Of a stretch of DNA of 64,000 bases, positions 1 to 8,509 are shown one piece after another. The stretch comes from Pseudaminobacter salicylatoxidans. GTDB lineage: Bacteria > Pseudomonadota > Alphaproteobacteria > Rhizobiales > Rhizobiaceae. Both the position numbers and the translations under genes were made by a program. Below the pieces are notes generated by a model. It ran no database searches, was not told the DNA's origin, and saw only the letters and a program-made list of their open reading frames with translations. How positions within the stretch are numbered: position 1 is the stretch's first letter; each line of letters begins with the position of its first letter. The stretch covers positions 1 through 64,000 of the forward strand of contig NZ_QGGG01000013.1 of assembly GCF_003148475.1 (NCBI RefSeq), read 5' to 3'.

Positions 1-105
1 CGATCATCAGATGCTGGCCTCCATTCCAGCCACCATCTTGAATCACAAAATCAGCAAACAGGGAATCCTGACGATTCAATCAAGCCGTGAACCGCTCTAA
101 CGGCG
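1..105. other. left edge, no confident gene
   Basis: About 100 bases before the first clear gene. Two plus-strand frames are open from the window edge. One ends at a TGA at 88-90 and the other at a TAA at 98-100. Either could be the tail of a gene that starts outside the window, but neither 30-residue peptide is recognisable. The stretch is more AT-rich than the DNA that follows, which fits intergenic sequence. Confidence 0.3.
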
Positions 106-729
106 GTGAAAGCGCGCGTCAGGGCGCTCGGCTCCGATATGGTGGTGGTGCAGGTGCCGCGCATGCGGCCGCGCTTTTCGCTGATCGCCGCGGCCGTGGC
201 CGCCGCCCTGCTGTGCGTGATGATCGCGGGCGGCTGGATCGGCACGGTGGCCTTCGAACGCCATCGCAACGCACAGGACCTGGTCGCGCAGGCGCTGGCG
301 GCCCATGACCGCTGGTCGGCCGAGGCGATGAATGCCGCGACGCCACCCGTCAGCATCGACGATTTCCGGGCGCCGGAACTGGCGAGAGCCGACCTGAGGC
401 TGGTTGCGCTGCTGCCGGACGTCAGGATCGGCGGCAAACGCGCCATACAGGCCAGCTATCTCGGCCCGCACGGATGCCGGCTGAGCCTGTTCCGCATCCC
501 GCAAGCCGGCACGGACCAGCGCCTGCGCATCGCCCATGACGGAGACGCCCAGTCCGCCGAATGGGAAGACAAATCCTTCCATTTCGTCGTGGTCTCGCGC
601 AAGCTCGACATGGCGCGCTTTGCGGTGCTGGCCGACGCGCTGCAGGCGACGACCACGCGGCCGGATCGTGTTCCGGCACGGGATATGATTGCCGCGCTGG
701 AGAGCGCGCATCAGCCCTGCAACGGATAG
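106..729 (+). CDS. putative membrane anti-sigma factor (C-terminal part of the family)
   Basis: 207 residues from a GTG; an ATG at 139 is an alternative in-frame start. One membrane segment is visible (about residues 24-48), followed by a soluble region of about 155 residues. The pattern of that region (a GCRLSLF strand, then WED..FHFVVVSR and a final helix) resembles the periplasmic half of alphaproteobacterial anti-sigma factors that partner ECF sigma factors. The N-terminal zinc-binding anti-sigma domain expected before the membrane segment is absent, and a TGA at 88-90 closes the frame upstream. The gene may be a short variant or the remnant of a longer one. The partner sigma factor would be expected to the left, outside the window. 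That it is a membrane protein is seen directly; the anti-sigma role is inferred. Confidence 0.55.
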   Translation: MKARVRALGSDMVVVQVPRMRPRFSLIAAAVAAALLCVMIAGGWIGTVAFERHRNAQDLVAQALAAHDRWSAEAMNAATPPVSIDDFRAPELARADLRLVALLPDVRIGGKRAIQASYLGPHGCRLSLFRIPQAGTDQRLRIAHDGDAQSAEWEDKSFHFVVVSRKLDMARFAVLADALQATTTRPDRVPARDMIAALESAHQPCNG

Positions 730-763
730 GTCTCTTCCGGGCATTTGGCCAAGCGACAAAACC

Positions 764-3700
764 TCAATGGAAATTGCGTCCCTTGGGCATGACATCGCGC
801 GCCTTGCGGGCAATCGCCTCGTCGTCCGGGGCAGCGACCCGTGCCCGGCGGCCCCCGGCATAAGTTTGCGCATCGCCTTGCGCGCTGGCGCTGCGCATGG
901 CAGCGGCTGCCTGCACCTCTTCCGAAAGCGACCCCAGCCATAGCGACAGGTCCTCGATCCTGTCGGCAATGATGTGGACGACATCGGATTCCGACTGCAG
1001 CCTGCCGCTGACGCGAATGAAGCGCGAGCCCATGATGACCGGCCGGAACCGGTCGAACACCTTCCCCCAGACAATGACATTGGCGATGGCCTTCTCGTCT
1101 TCCAGGGTGAGGAAAATGGCCTTGCCATTGCCCGGCCGCTGGCGCACCAGCACCAGACCGGCGACGCAGACACGCCGCCCGTCCGGCACATTCGGCAGCC
1201 GCCAGTTCGGCGTGATGCCGGCGCAATCGAGTTTGTCGCGCAGGAAGGACACAGGATGCGCCTTCAGCGAAAGGCCGAGCGAGCGATAGTCGTGGATGAC
1301 ATGCTCGCCGAGCGGCATTTCCGGCAGTTCGGTCTTCGGTTCCATGTCTGCCAAGCGGATTTCAGGTCGATCGAACAGCGGCAGCTGGCTGGCCGCATTT
1401 CCGCTGCCCAGCGCGCGCACCGCCCACAGCGCCGCGCGCCGGTCGAGCCCCAGCGAGCGGAAGGCGTCGGCCTGGGCAAGCCGTTCCAGCGCGTCCACCC
1501 GCAGGCCGGAGCGCAGCCACATGTCGCGCACCGATTCGTAGCCTGCCCCGCGCGCGGCTACGCATGCCTTCATGTCGTCCTCGCCCAGTCCCTTGATCTG
1601 GCGGAAGCCGAGTCGCACCGCATATTTCGTGCGGATCACGCCGCGCATCTCGGCATGCCGGGCGATGACCCGCGCCGGATCGAAGGAGGCTTGCTCCAGC
1701 GCGCAGTCCCAGTCGGATGCATTGACGTCGATGGGCCGCACCTCGACGCCATGGTCCTGCGCATCGCGCACGAGCTGGGCCGGCCGATAAAACCCCATGG
1801 GCTGCGAATTCAGGATCGCGGCGCAGAAAACGTCCGGATAGAAGGTCTTGAACCAGCAGGAGGCATAGACCAGCAGGGCGAATGAGGCGGCATGGCTTTC
1901 GGGAAAGCCATAATCGCCAAAGCCTTTTATCTGGTCGAAGCAGCGCTGGGCGAATTCGCGCGGATAGCCCTTCGCCGCCATCCCCTCGACCATGCGCGTT
2001 TCATAGTCTTTGATCGTGCCGTTGCGGCGGAAGGTGGCCATGGCCCGGCGCAACTGGTCGGCTTCGCCCGGCGAAAAGCCGCCGGCCTCGATGGCGATGG
2101 CCATCGCCTGCTCCTGGAACAACGGCACGCCGAGTGTGCGCTTCAGTATCTTTTCCAGCTCGGGCTTGTGATATTCCACCTTTTCCTTGCCCATGCGCCG
2201 GCGCAGATAGGGATGCACCATGTCGCCCTGGATCGGGCCGGGCCGCACGATCGCGACCTCGATGACGAGATCGTAGAACTCTTTTGGCCTTAGCCGCGGC
2301 AGCATCGACATCTGCGCGCGCGATTCGATCTGGAAGACGCCGAGCGTATCGGCGCGGCAGATCATGTCGTAGACGGGCTTTTGTTCCGCCGGGATGGTGG
2401 CCAGCGTCAGCCGTCGGCCATAGGGGTCGCGGAAACGGTAATGGTCTTCCAGAAGATCGAGGGCACGCCGGAGGCAGGAAAGCATGCCGAGCGCCAGCAC
2501 GTCCACCTTGAGGATGCCGACGGCGTCCAGATCGTCCTTGTCCCACTCGACCATCTTGCGCTCGTCCATCGCCGTTTTCATGATCGGCACGATCTCGTCC
2601 AGCCGGTCCCTGGTGATGACGAAGCCGCCGACATGCTGCGACAGGTGGCGCGGGAAGCCGAGTATCTCGTTGGCACGGTCAATCACATGCCTGGCTGCCG
2701 GGTCAGACTTGTCGAGGCCGCCGGCGGTGGCTTCCTTCTCGCCCAATGTGCTGGACGACCAGCCCCAGATAGAGCCCGACAGCGCGCCGCGCACGTCGTC
2801 CGACAGCCCCATCGCCTTGGCCACCTCGCGCAGGGCGGAACGGCCCCGATAGCTGACCACGGCGGCGGCGAGCGCGGTGCGCTTCTCGCTGTATTTTTTG
2901 TAGATATAGGCAATGATCCTGTCGCGTTTCTCGTGCTCGAAATCGACGTCGATGTCCGGCGGCTCGTCGCGTTCGGTGGACACGAAGCGCTCGAAGAGGA
3001 CCTGCACCTTCATGCGTTCGGGATCGATCTCGGTGATGCCGAGGCAATAGCAGATCACCGAATTGGCGGCCGAGCCGCGCCCCTGGCAAAGCACGTTGCA
3101 TTCTTCCGAACGGGCATAGCGGACGATGTCGTGAACGGTGAGGAAGTAGCGGGCATATTTTTTCTCCGCGACGATGCCGAGTTCGTGCCGGATCAGGCCC
3201 TGCACCTTTTCCGGCACGCCTTCCGGATAACGGTTTGCGGCCCCTTCCCAGGTCAGCCGTTCCAGCTCCTCCTGAGGGTCGACGCCCTCCTCCGTGGTTT
3301 CCTCGGGATAGTTGTGCTTCAGCTCGTCCAGGGAAAAGCTCAGGCTTTCGGCAAAGCGCAGCGTCTCGGCCAATGCCTGCGGACAGGCGCGGAAAAGCCG
3401 TGCCATCTCGGCGGGATGCTTCATGTGGCGCTCGGCATTGGCGGCGAGTTCGAAGCCGGCCCGGGCGACGGGCCTGTTCAGCCGGATCGCGGTGAGCACG
3501 TCCTGTAAGGCGCGCTGCCCGGCGGCATGGTAGAGCACGTCGTTTGTCGCCATCAGCGGCACGCCCGCGGCATCGGCCATCGCGGCCGCCTGCTCGATGC
3601 GGAAACGATCATTGCCGAGATAAGCGGGCGCGACCGCAAGGCGCAGATTCTTGCCAAACCGGTCCTTCAACTGCCGCATAAGAGCCAGTTGGTCCGTCGC

Positions 3701-4162
3701 CGGTGCCGAGAGGTCCGGCAGCACGGCAAGCGACAGGAGATCACCCCATGCGAGCAGGTCCTTGCGTTCGAGAAGCGTCGCGCCCTTTTCGGTTTCGGGC
3801 CGCAGATTGGCCTCGGTGAGCATGTGGCACAGATGTCCCCAGCCCGCGCGGTCTTGCGGATAGGCAAGCACATCCGGCGTGCCGTCGCCGAAGACCAGCC
3901 GGCAGCCGGGATGATAGGCAAGCCGCACCGGCTCCGCGTTGTCCGACAGCCTGATGCATTTGGACTGGGTCCAGGCGCGCACGACGCCGGCCACCGTGTT
4001 GCGGTCGGCAAGGCCCATGCCGGCATGACCCAGCAGGCAGGCCGTTACCACCAGTTCCCGCGGCTGCGAGGCGCCGCGCAGGAAGGAAAAATTCGATTGC
4101 GCGCCGAACTCGACATAGGCCGGGGAAGCAATCGGCGCGAAGGGGAATGGCTCCTGTTTCAT
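764..4162 (-). CDS. dnaE2: error-prone DNA polymerase DnaE2 (ImuC)
   Basis: 1132 residues, the usual length for DnaE2. This C-family polymerase performs mutagenic translesion synthesis with ImuA and ImuB after DNA damage. A degenerate N-terminal PHP domain (FSFLRGAS near residue 28) is followed by the polymerase core, with GRGSAAN near residue 360 and the catalytic aspartate motif PPDIDVDF near residue 400. Then come helix-hairpin-helix sequence and a C-terminal OB-fold (about residues 990-1080). The start ATG overlaps the imuB stop by 4 bases (ATGA), so translation is probably coupled. It is the last gene of the imuA-imuB-dnaE2 operon, and expression should follow the LexA box upstream of imuA. 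The second DnaE polymerase, needed for replication, must lie elsewhere. Confidence 0.96.
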   Translation of the reverse strand: MKQEPFPFAPIASPAYVEFGAQSNFSFLRGASQPRELVVTACLLGHAGMGLADRNTVAGVVRAWTQSKCIRLSDNAEPVRLAYHPGCRLVFGDGTPDVLAYPQDRAGWGHLCHMLTEANLRPETEKGATLLERKDLLAWGDLLSLAVLPDLSAPATDQLALMRQLKDRFGKNLRLAVAPAYLGNDRFRIEQAAAMADAAGVPLMATNDVLYHAAGQRALQDVLTAIRLNRPVARAGFELAANAERHMKHPAEMARLFRACPQALAETLRFAESLSFSLDELKHNYPEETTEEGVDPQEELERLTWEGAANRYPEGVPEKVQGLIRHELGIVAEKKYARYFLTVHDIVRYARSEECNVLCQGRGSAANSVICYCLGITEIDPERMKVQVLFERFVSTERDEPPDIDVDFEHEKRDRIIAYIYKKYSEKRTALAAAVVSYRGRSALREVAKAMGLSDDVRGALSGSIWGWSSSTLGEKEATAGGLDKSDPAARHVIDRANEILGFPRHLSQHVGGFVITRDRLDEIVPIMKTAMDERKMVEWDKDDLDAVGILKVDVLALGMLSCLRRALDLLEDHYRFRDPYGRRLTLATIPAEQKPVYDMICRADTLGVFQIESRAQMSMLPRLRPKEFYDLVIEVAIVRPGPIQGDMVHPYLRRRMGKEKVEYHKPELEKILKRTLGVPLFQEQAMAIAIEAGGFSPGEADQLRRAMATFRRNGTIKDYETRMVEGMAAKGYPREFAQRCFDQIKGFGDYGFPESHAASFALLVYASCWFKTFYPDVFCAAILNSQPMGFYRPAQLVRDAQDHGVEVRPIDVNASDWDCALEQASFDPARVIARHAEMRGVIRTKYAVRLGFRQIKGLGEDDMKACVAARGAGYESVRDMWLRSGLRVDALERLAQADAFRSLGLDRRAALWAVRALGSGNAASQLPLFDRPEIRLADMEPKTELPEMPLGEHVIHDYRSLGLSLKAHPVSFLRDKLDCAGITPNWRLPNVPDGRRVCVAGLVLVRQRPGNGKAIFLTLEDEKAIANVIVWGKVFDRFRPVIMGSRFIRVSGRLQSESDVVHIIADRIEDLSLWLGSLSEEVQAAAAMRSASAQGDAQTYAGGRRARVAAPDDEAIARKARDVMPKGRNFH

Positions 4163-5751
4163 GCGAACAGCCCTTGCATGAACCAGCGTGGATGGGGCTT
4201 GCCCTCGGCATAAAACCCCTCGCGGAACAGCCAGTAGCGGCGACCGTCGTGATCCTCGATGCGAAAATAGTCGCGCGTGGGGGTATCGGCGTTTTCATGC
4301 CACCATTCCGGGGCGATGCGCTCCGGCCCTTCGGCGCGCGCGACATCATGGAATACGCGGCGCCAGCGGAAACGCGCGGGCGGCCCTTCCGGGATCTCGG
4401 CGGCCATCACCTCGATCTGCTCGGGATGGGCAAGCAGGCGGATCGGCCGCTCCAGTGCCTCGGCCGGCAAGGCGCGCAGGGCCGTGGCGCCAACCGTCAT
4501 CGCAAAGGATTGCCGCGCAACCGTCCGTTCCGGCACATGGCTTTCCACAATGGCCGGCCTGTGCACGGTCTGCGCGCCGAGGCGCGCCGAAATGCGGTCG
4601 ACGAAAAGCGCGAGATCCTCCTCGCCCTGCGCGACATCGCCGGCAAGGTCGGCCTGGGCCATGTCGAAGGGTGCGGTGGCCAGAACCGAAAGCCGCAGCA
4701 GATCGAAGCCATAGCCGGCCTCAAGCGCGCCATCGAGCGCCGTCAGCCGTTCATGGAACAGGCGTGCGACCTGTTCGGCCGCGCGCAGCGGCCGCGAGGT
4801 GCCGACGCCGATGCGGCTGACCATGCCGTCCACCCGGAACAAGAGCAGTTGCAGGCTGCGCGCGCCTTCGCCGCGCCGCTCCAGATCGGCCTTCAGGCTC
4901 GTGGCGAGCAGGCGCACGAGCCGTTCGATGTCCTCCATGAGAACGACAGGCTCGGCCAGATGCCGCTCCACCGAAAGCGTCGCCACCGGCAGGCGCGGCG
5001 AGATCGCCTCCTCGATGCGGCCAAGCGCCTGATCGATGCGGGCGAGCAGGGTCGCGCCGAAACGGCGCGCCAGCGGCGCGCGGGAGCTGCGCAATATGGC
5101 GTCCGCAGTGCGCAGGCCCACACTTTCCAGCCCGGCGACGGTTTTGGGCTCAAGACGCAGTGCCGCCAGCGGCAGCGGCCCGAGCATCCTTTCCTCATTG
5201 CCGGCCTCGATTATGGCCGAGCTGCGATAACGCGCCGCCGCCCAGGCCGCCCCTGGCGTCGAGGCAAGGCCCGCCCGCACATCGAACCCTTGGTGAAAAA
5301 ACCGCGCCAGCAGGTCGTCGAGCAGCGCCTTTTCGCCGCCGAACAGATGCGCGCAGCCGGTGATGTCGAGGAACAGGCCCTCGGCCCCGTCGAGCGCCAC
5401 CAGCGGCGTGTAGCGGTCGCACCAGTCGGCCAGGCTGCCCAGCAGGCGCCGGTCGGCGGCAGGGTCCGCCTCGACGACCTCGATGCCGGGATGCATGGCA
5501 CGGGCGTCGGCAAGGCCCATGCCGGGCTTCAACCGCAGCTTTTCAGCCTGCTCGTCGAGGGCCGCGATGCGCTGGGTGTTGTTTTCGCGATGGCTGACGA
5601 CCAGCGGCGGTCGTGCCGCCTGCGGGCGCGAACGCCACAACCGCCCCAGCCGCTGGCGCAGGATGCGCTCGGTGCCGAGATAGGGAAACCATAGCGCCAG
5701 TATCCGCTGGCCCGAGGGCCTGTTCGTGTCTTTCGGCGAATGCGCGTTCAT
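4159..5751 (-). CDS. imuB: ImuB, Y-family polymerase-like mutasome subunit
   Basis: 530 residues from the ATG chosen here, which is followed by the typical ImuB opening RILALWFPYLGTERILR. An in-frame codon 66 bases further upstream would add 22 residues that look like run-in from imuA. ImuB is related to Y-family DNA polymerases (thumb and little-finger-like regions in the middle). In characterised members it lacks catalytic acidic residues and acts as a hub linking ImuA, DnaE2 and the beta clamp. The 3' end overlaps dnaE2 by 4 bases. The 5' end lies inside the annotated imuA frame, an overlap of about 209 bases that is longer than normal in this cassette (see findings). Confidence 0.93.
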   Translation of the reverse strand: MNAHSPKDTNRPSGQRILALWFPYLGTERILRQRLGRLWRSRPQAARPPLVVSHRENNTQRIAALDEQAEKLRLKPGMGLADARAMHPGIEVVEADPAADRRLLGSLADWCDRYTPLVALDGAEGLFLDITGCAHLFGGEKALLDDLLARFFHQGFDVRAGLASTPGAAWAAARYRSSAIIEAGNEERMLGPLPLAALRLEPKTVAGLESVGLRTADAILRSSRAPLARRFGATLLARIDQALGRIEEAISPRLPVATLSVERHLAEPVVLMEDIERLVRLLATSLKADLERRGEGARSLQLLLFRVDGMVSRIGVGTSRPLRAAEQVARLFHERLTALDGALEAGYGFDLLRLSVLATAPFDMAQADLAGDVAQGEEDLALFVDRISARLGAQTVHRPAIVESHVPERTVARQSFAMTVGATALRALPAEALERPIRLLAHPEQIEVMAAEIPEGPPARFRWRRVFHDVARAEGPERIAPEWWHENADTPTRDYFRIEDHDGRRYWLFREGFYAEGKPHPRWFMQGLFA

Positions 5752-6547
5752 CGGCGTTCCATTCCAGGGTGAACTGTCCGGGCAGGGCAAGGCGGCTTTT
5801 GTCGATCCCGACGGCAAAGCCCGGCGGGCCGATCGAGCCTTCCAGCGGCCCGGCGATGGTGTGGCGCGGCGCCGCCGTTGCCGGCGACACGACGAGCCTG
5901 ACGGGGGCCGCGGTCGGCTCGGCCCATGCAGCCTGCCGCAGAAGGAAAACGGGTCGCCCGGCGGCCTGCGCGCGTCGATGCAGCCGGCGCGTGGCGGTGA
6001 GGTCGAGCTTTTGCGGATTGCCGCGAATTTCGAGGATAACGGCCGAAAATCCCTTCAGCTCGGCCGCCTCCTCCGCGATCCACAGCGCATCGATCAGCTT
6101 TGGCGCCTCGGCGATCAGCAGGTCGTCCGGCGAGATGCCGAAGCGAGAGCGCAGGCCCGGCGCATAAGGCATGCCCGCTTCGTGGAAGATTTCAGCCGTG
6201 CCGATCCACAGCAGCGGCGTCCGGCACGCCGCCCGCGCCAGCAAAAGTCCGGTCAGCGCCAGGACAAAACCGCCGGCCGCGCCGGCGTCGCGGGTTTGCG
6301 CGCCGTGGATTTCCGTCAGCGCCGCAAGCGGCAGGCCGCCGCCAAGGGCAGCATCGAAACCCGCCGCCCCGGTGGCCAGGCAGGCGGCATCGACAATCGC
6401 GCGGCCATGACGCCGCAGTACCACAGCCTGGCCCTCATCCGCATGAGCGACCGCCGGCTCCAGCCGCTCGGGCAGCGTGCCCTCGATCTGCGCGATTTTG
6501 CGGCGCAAGGCAAAAACAGTCGCCTGCGCCACGGCGGAACTCGCCAT
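5543..6547 (-). CDS. imuA: ImuA, SOS-induced RecA/SulA-like mutasome protein
   Basis: 334 residues from an ATG 24 bases downstream of a LexA box. The protein has the ImuA signature LGGGLPLAALTEI near residues 68-80 and a RecA-like fold, and is required with ImuB and DnaE2 for damage-induced mutagenesis. Homologues recalled from rhizobia are about 240-270 residues long. Here the recognisable family sequence ends near WNADERAF (around residue 270). The last 60 or so residues are simply the second reading frame of imuB's 5' end and are rich in Ala, Arg and Pro. The true product may therefore be shorter, or the native stop has been lost. First gene of the imuA-imuB-dnaE2 operon. Confidence 0.88.
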   Translation of the reverse strand: MASSAVAQATVFALRRKIAQIEGTLPERLEPAVAHADEGQAVVLRRHGRAIVDAACLATGAAGFDAALGGGLPLAALTEIHGAQTRDAGAAGGFVLALTGLLLARAACRTPLLWIGTAEIFHEAGMPYAPGLRSRFGISPDDLLIAEAPKLIDALWIAEEAAELKGFSAVILEIRGNPQKLDLTATRRLHRRAQAAGRPVFLLRQAAWAEPTAAPVRLVVSPATAAPRHTIAGPLEGSIGPPGFAVGIDKSRLALPGQFTLEWNADERAFAERHEQALGPADTGAMVSLSRHRAHPAPAAGAVVAFAPAGGTTAAGRQPSRKQHPAHRGPRRAG

Positions 6548-6570
6548 GACGGTGTGCCTTCCCGGTAATT

Positions 6571-6585
6571 GTTCCTGTTATGTTC
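6571..6585 (-). promoter_or_regulatory. LexA (SOS) box of the imuA operon
   Basis: A perfect direct repeat GTTC-N7-GTTC (GAAC-N7-GAAC read on the operon strand). This is the LexA operator known from alphaproteobacteria. It sits 24 bases upstream of the imuA start, where bound LexA would block transcription. The downstream genes are the classic SOS mutagenesis cassette, so sequence and context agree. It also lies about 175 bases upstream of the divergent metallopeptidase gene. Confidence 0.88.
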
Positions 6586-6760
6586 TTATAGATTCCAGAG
6601 GTCGACCCAAGAGTCAACAAGGAATTTATTCCTTTACGCGATCGGCAACCATGCTTGCCTGCATAGCCGACGGGAGAGCCCCGCCCGATTTTCCGCGTTC
6701 CGGCTTAAAAGCCTCGAAAGCCCGGGGACAAAAGGCTATATGCGGTCAAAAGGAAACAGA

Positions 6761-7189
6761 ATGGCCCGTATTTACAAGAACCGCGCGTGGCACGATCAGC
6801 TTTCGCCGTCCCTGGAAGAATTGGAATTCCTGGCGCTCGAAGCCTATGCGCACCTGCCGGATGAGTTCCGGAAACTCACCGGGGAGGTCATCATCCAGAT
6901 CGCGGAATTCCCCACCGACGAGATCATGGACGACCTGTCGCTGGAAACGCCCTTCGACCTTCTGGGACTGTTCGAGGGGCGCGGCATCGCCGAACGCTGG
7001 AACCCGCAGAGCGGCGAGGGACCGAACCGCGTCACGCTCTATCGCCGCGCCATCCTGGACTATTGGTCCGAAAACGAGGAAACGCTGGGCGACATCGTCA
7101 CCCATGTGCTGATCCACGAGATCGGCCACCATTTCGGCCTTTCCGACGACGACATGGAGCGCATCGAGGAATCGGCCGACCATCCGTGA
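6761..7189 (+). CDS. small zincin-like metallopeptidase (DUF1025/PF06262 family)
   Basis: 142 residues. The start is the ATG behind AAAGGAAACAGA; the frame is open further upstream, but that part has no recognisable sequence. Near the C terminus, HEIGHHFGL (residues 119-127) carries the zincin HExxH motif with a downstream acidic residue, as in the minimal metallopeptidase family PF06262 of actinobacteria and alphaproteobacteria. No signal peptide or membrane segment, so probably cytoplasmic. Substrate unknown. It is divergent from imuA and shares the intergenic region holding the LexA box, so SOS control of this gene is possible but not shown. Confidence 0.85.
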   Translation: MARIYKNRAWHDQLSPSLEELEFLALEAYAHLPDEFRKLTGEVIIQIAEFPTDEIMDDLSLETPFDLLGLFEGRGIAERWNPQSGEGPNRVTLYRRAILDYWSENEETLGDIVTHVLIHEIGHHFGLSDDDMERIEESADHP

Positions 7190-7231
7190 AGCGCGAACCG
7201 CCGCGCCGGCATGCGCGGGCGGCAGTCTCTC

Positions 7232-7438
7232 TCAATACTCGCCGAGCTTCATACTGGGGTCGTATTCGACGCCGTCGACTTCCTTCACGACAGCCTGGCC
7301 GCATTTCATGGTCCTGGTTTCGGCGTCGTAGCCATAGGTGGGCGCGCCGAACAGGTGCCAGCCCTTGTTCAGGACCGCTGTCACCTTGTGGCAGAAGCTC
7401 GCATCGTCCGGGCCGGTCAGAAAACGATAGAGTTGCAT
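7232..7438 (-). CDS. DUF1737 domain protein
   Basis: 68 residues starting MQLYRFLTGPDD, a compact domain matching the DUF1737 family (YRFLTG..DASFCHKV....GW.L.G.PTY, then CGQAVVK). The frame is open upstream, but the extra 33 residues are basic and not family-like, so the internal ATG is preferred. Function unknown. It is followed on the opposite strand by the metallopeptidase end and lies upstream of the CoA-ester lyase end, apparently as a single-gene unit. Confidence 0.85.
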   Translation of the reverse strand: MQLYRFLTGPDDASFCHKVTAVLNKGWHLFGAPTYGYDAETRTMKCGQAVVKEVDGVEYDPSMKLGEY

Positions 7439-7526
7439 GGCGTCATTCCCATCGTGACGGTATCGTTGAACTCGGCTTTTCGCCCTGTCGGCTGCGTGGC
7501 GAAGCTTTATTCCACGCTTTTTTCGC

Positions 7527-8408
7527 TTACTTGGCAATCATCGCCGCCTTGGCCAGAAGTCTTTCGGCCTGGGCGCGATGCAACAGCTCCACCATGCGCC
7601 CGTCGAGCGCAATCGCGCCCTTTCCGGCGTTCTCGGGCAGGGTGAAGGCGGTCACGATTTTCCGGGCCTCGGCAAGCGCTTCGCCAGAGGGCGAGAAGGC
7701 GGCTTCGGCCGGGTCGATCTGGGCAGGATGGATCAACGTCTTGCCGTCGAACCCCATGGCGAGCGCCTGTGCGCAATCGGCCGAGAAGGCATCGAGATCG
7801 CGGAAATCATTGCTGACGCCGTCGAGGATGTCGATCCCGCCAGCGCGCGCGGCCAGCACCATCTGCATCAGCCAGGGCATCAGGTAGCGGCGATCCGGTG
7901 TCGCCTTAACGCCGGTCATGGCCACGAGGTCATTGGTGCCGGCGACCAGGCAGGACAGGCGCGAGGCGACATCGCGGCCAAGCTCGGCGATCGCGCCGAT
8001 ATTGAGCACGGCGCGCGGCGTCTCGATCATGGCCCACAGCCGCAGCGTCCCGGGCACGTCGGCCTCGTCCAGCACATCGCCTGCTTCCAGCACATCGCGC
8101 GGGGTTTCCACCTTGGGCAGCAATATGCCGTCGGGCCGGCAGGCGATTGCGGCGGCGAGATCGTCCGCACCCCACTCGCTCGACAGCGCGTTGATGCGCA
8201 CCACCATCTCGCGCACGCCGGCCGGGCGGTCGCCAAGGATGCCGGCAAGTTTCTGCCGCGCGACTTCCTTCCGGTCGGGGGCGACGGCGTCTTCCAGGTC
8301 CACCACCACAACGTCGCAGGACAGCGAGGCGAGTTTGGCCAGCGCCTTGTCGCTGGAGGCGGGCACATAGAGCACCGAGCGGCGCAGGGTCGGAGCGTTT
8401 TGCATCAT
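7527..8408 (-). CDS. CitE/HpcH-HpaI family CoA-ester lyase
   Basis: 293 residues from the first of two adjacent ATGs behind AAGAAGGCC. The TIM-barrel family is clear from RRSVLYVPASSDK, the VVVDLEDAV motif with metal-ligand acidic residues (about residue 40), PKVET, MIETPRAV and the terminal GFDGKTLIHPAQI motif. Members include the citrate lyase beta subunit, malyl-CoA lyase and malyl-CoA thioesterase. No citrate lyase alpha or gamma genes adjoin, so a stand-alone malyl-CoA-type lyase or thioesterase is more likely than citrate lyase. It is transcribed away from the FAD oxidoreductase across a 101-base gap. Confidence 0.88.
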   Translation of the reverse strand: MMQNAPTLRRSVLYVPASSDKALAKLASLSCDVVVVDLEDAVAPDRKEVARQKLAGILGDRPAGVREMVVRINALSSEWGADDLAAAIACRPDGILLPKVETPRDVLEAGDVLDEADVPGTLRLWAMIETPRAVLNIGAIAELGRDVASRLSCLVAGTNDLVAMTGVKATPDRRYLMPWLMQMVLAARAGGIDILDGVSNDFRDLDAFSADCAQALAMGFDGKTLIHPAQIDPAEAAFSPSGEALAEARKIVTAFTLPENAGKGAIALDGRMVELLHRAQAERLLAKAAMIAK

Positions 8409-8509
8409 TTGGCCTTCTTGCCGTGCCGTGCTGGCTCTTGCAAGACGCCATCGAAAAACCCTGATAAGGGAAATCCATCCACGACCACAACCAATCGGGA
8501 ACACAAAAT

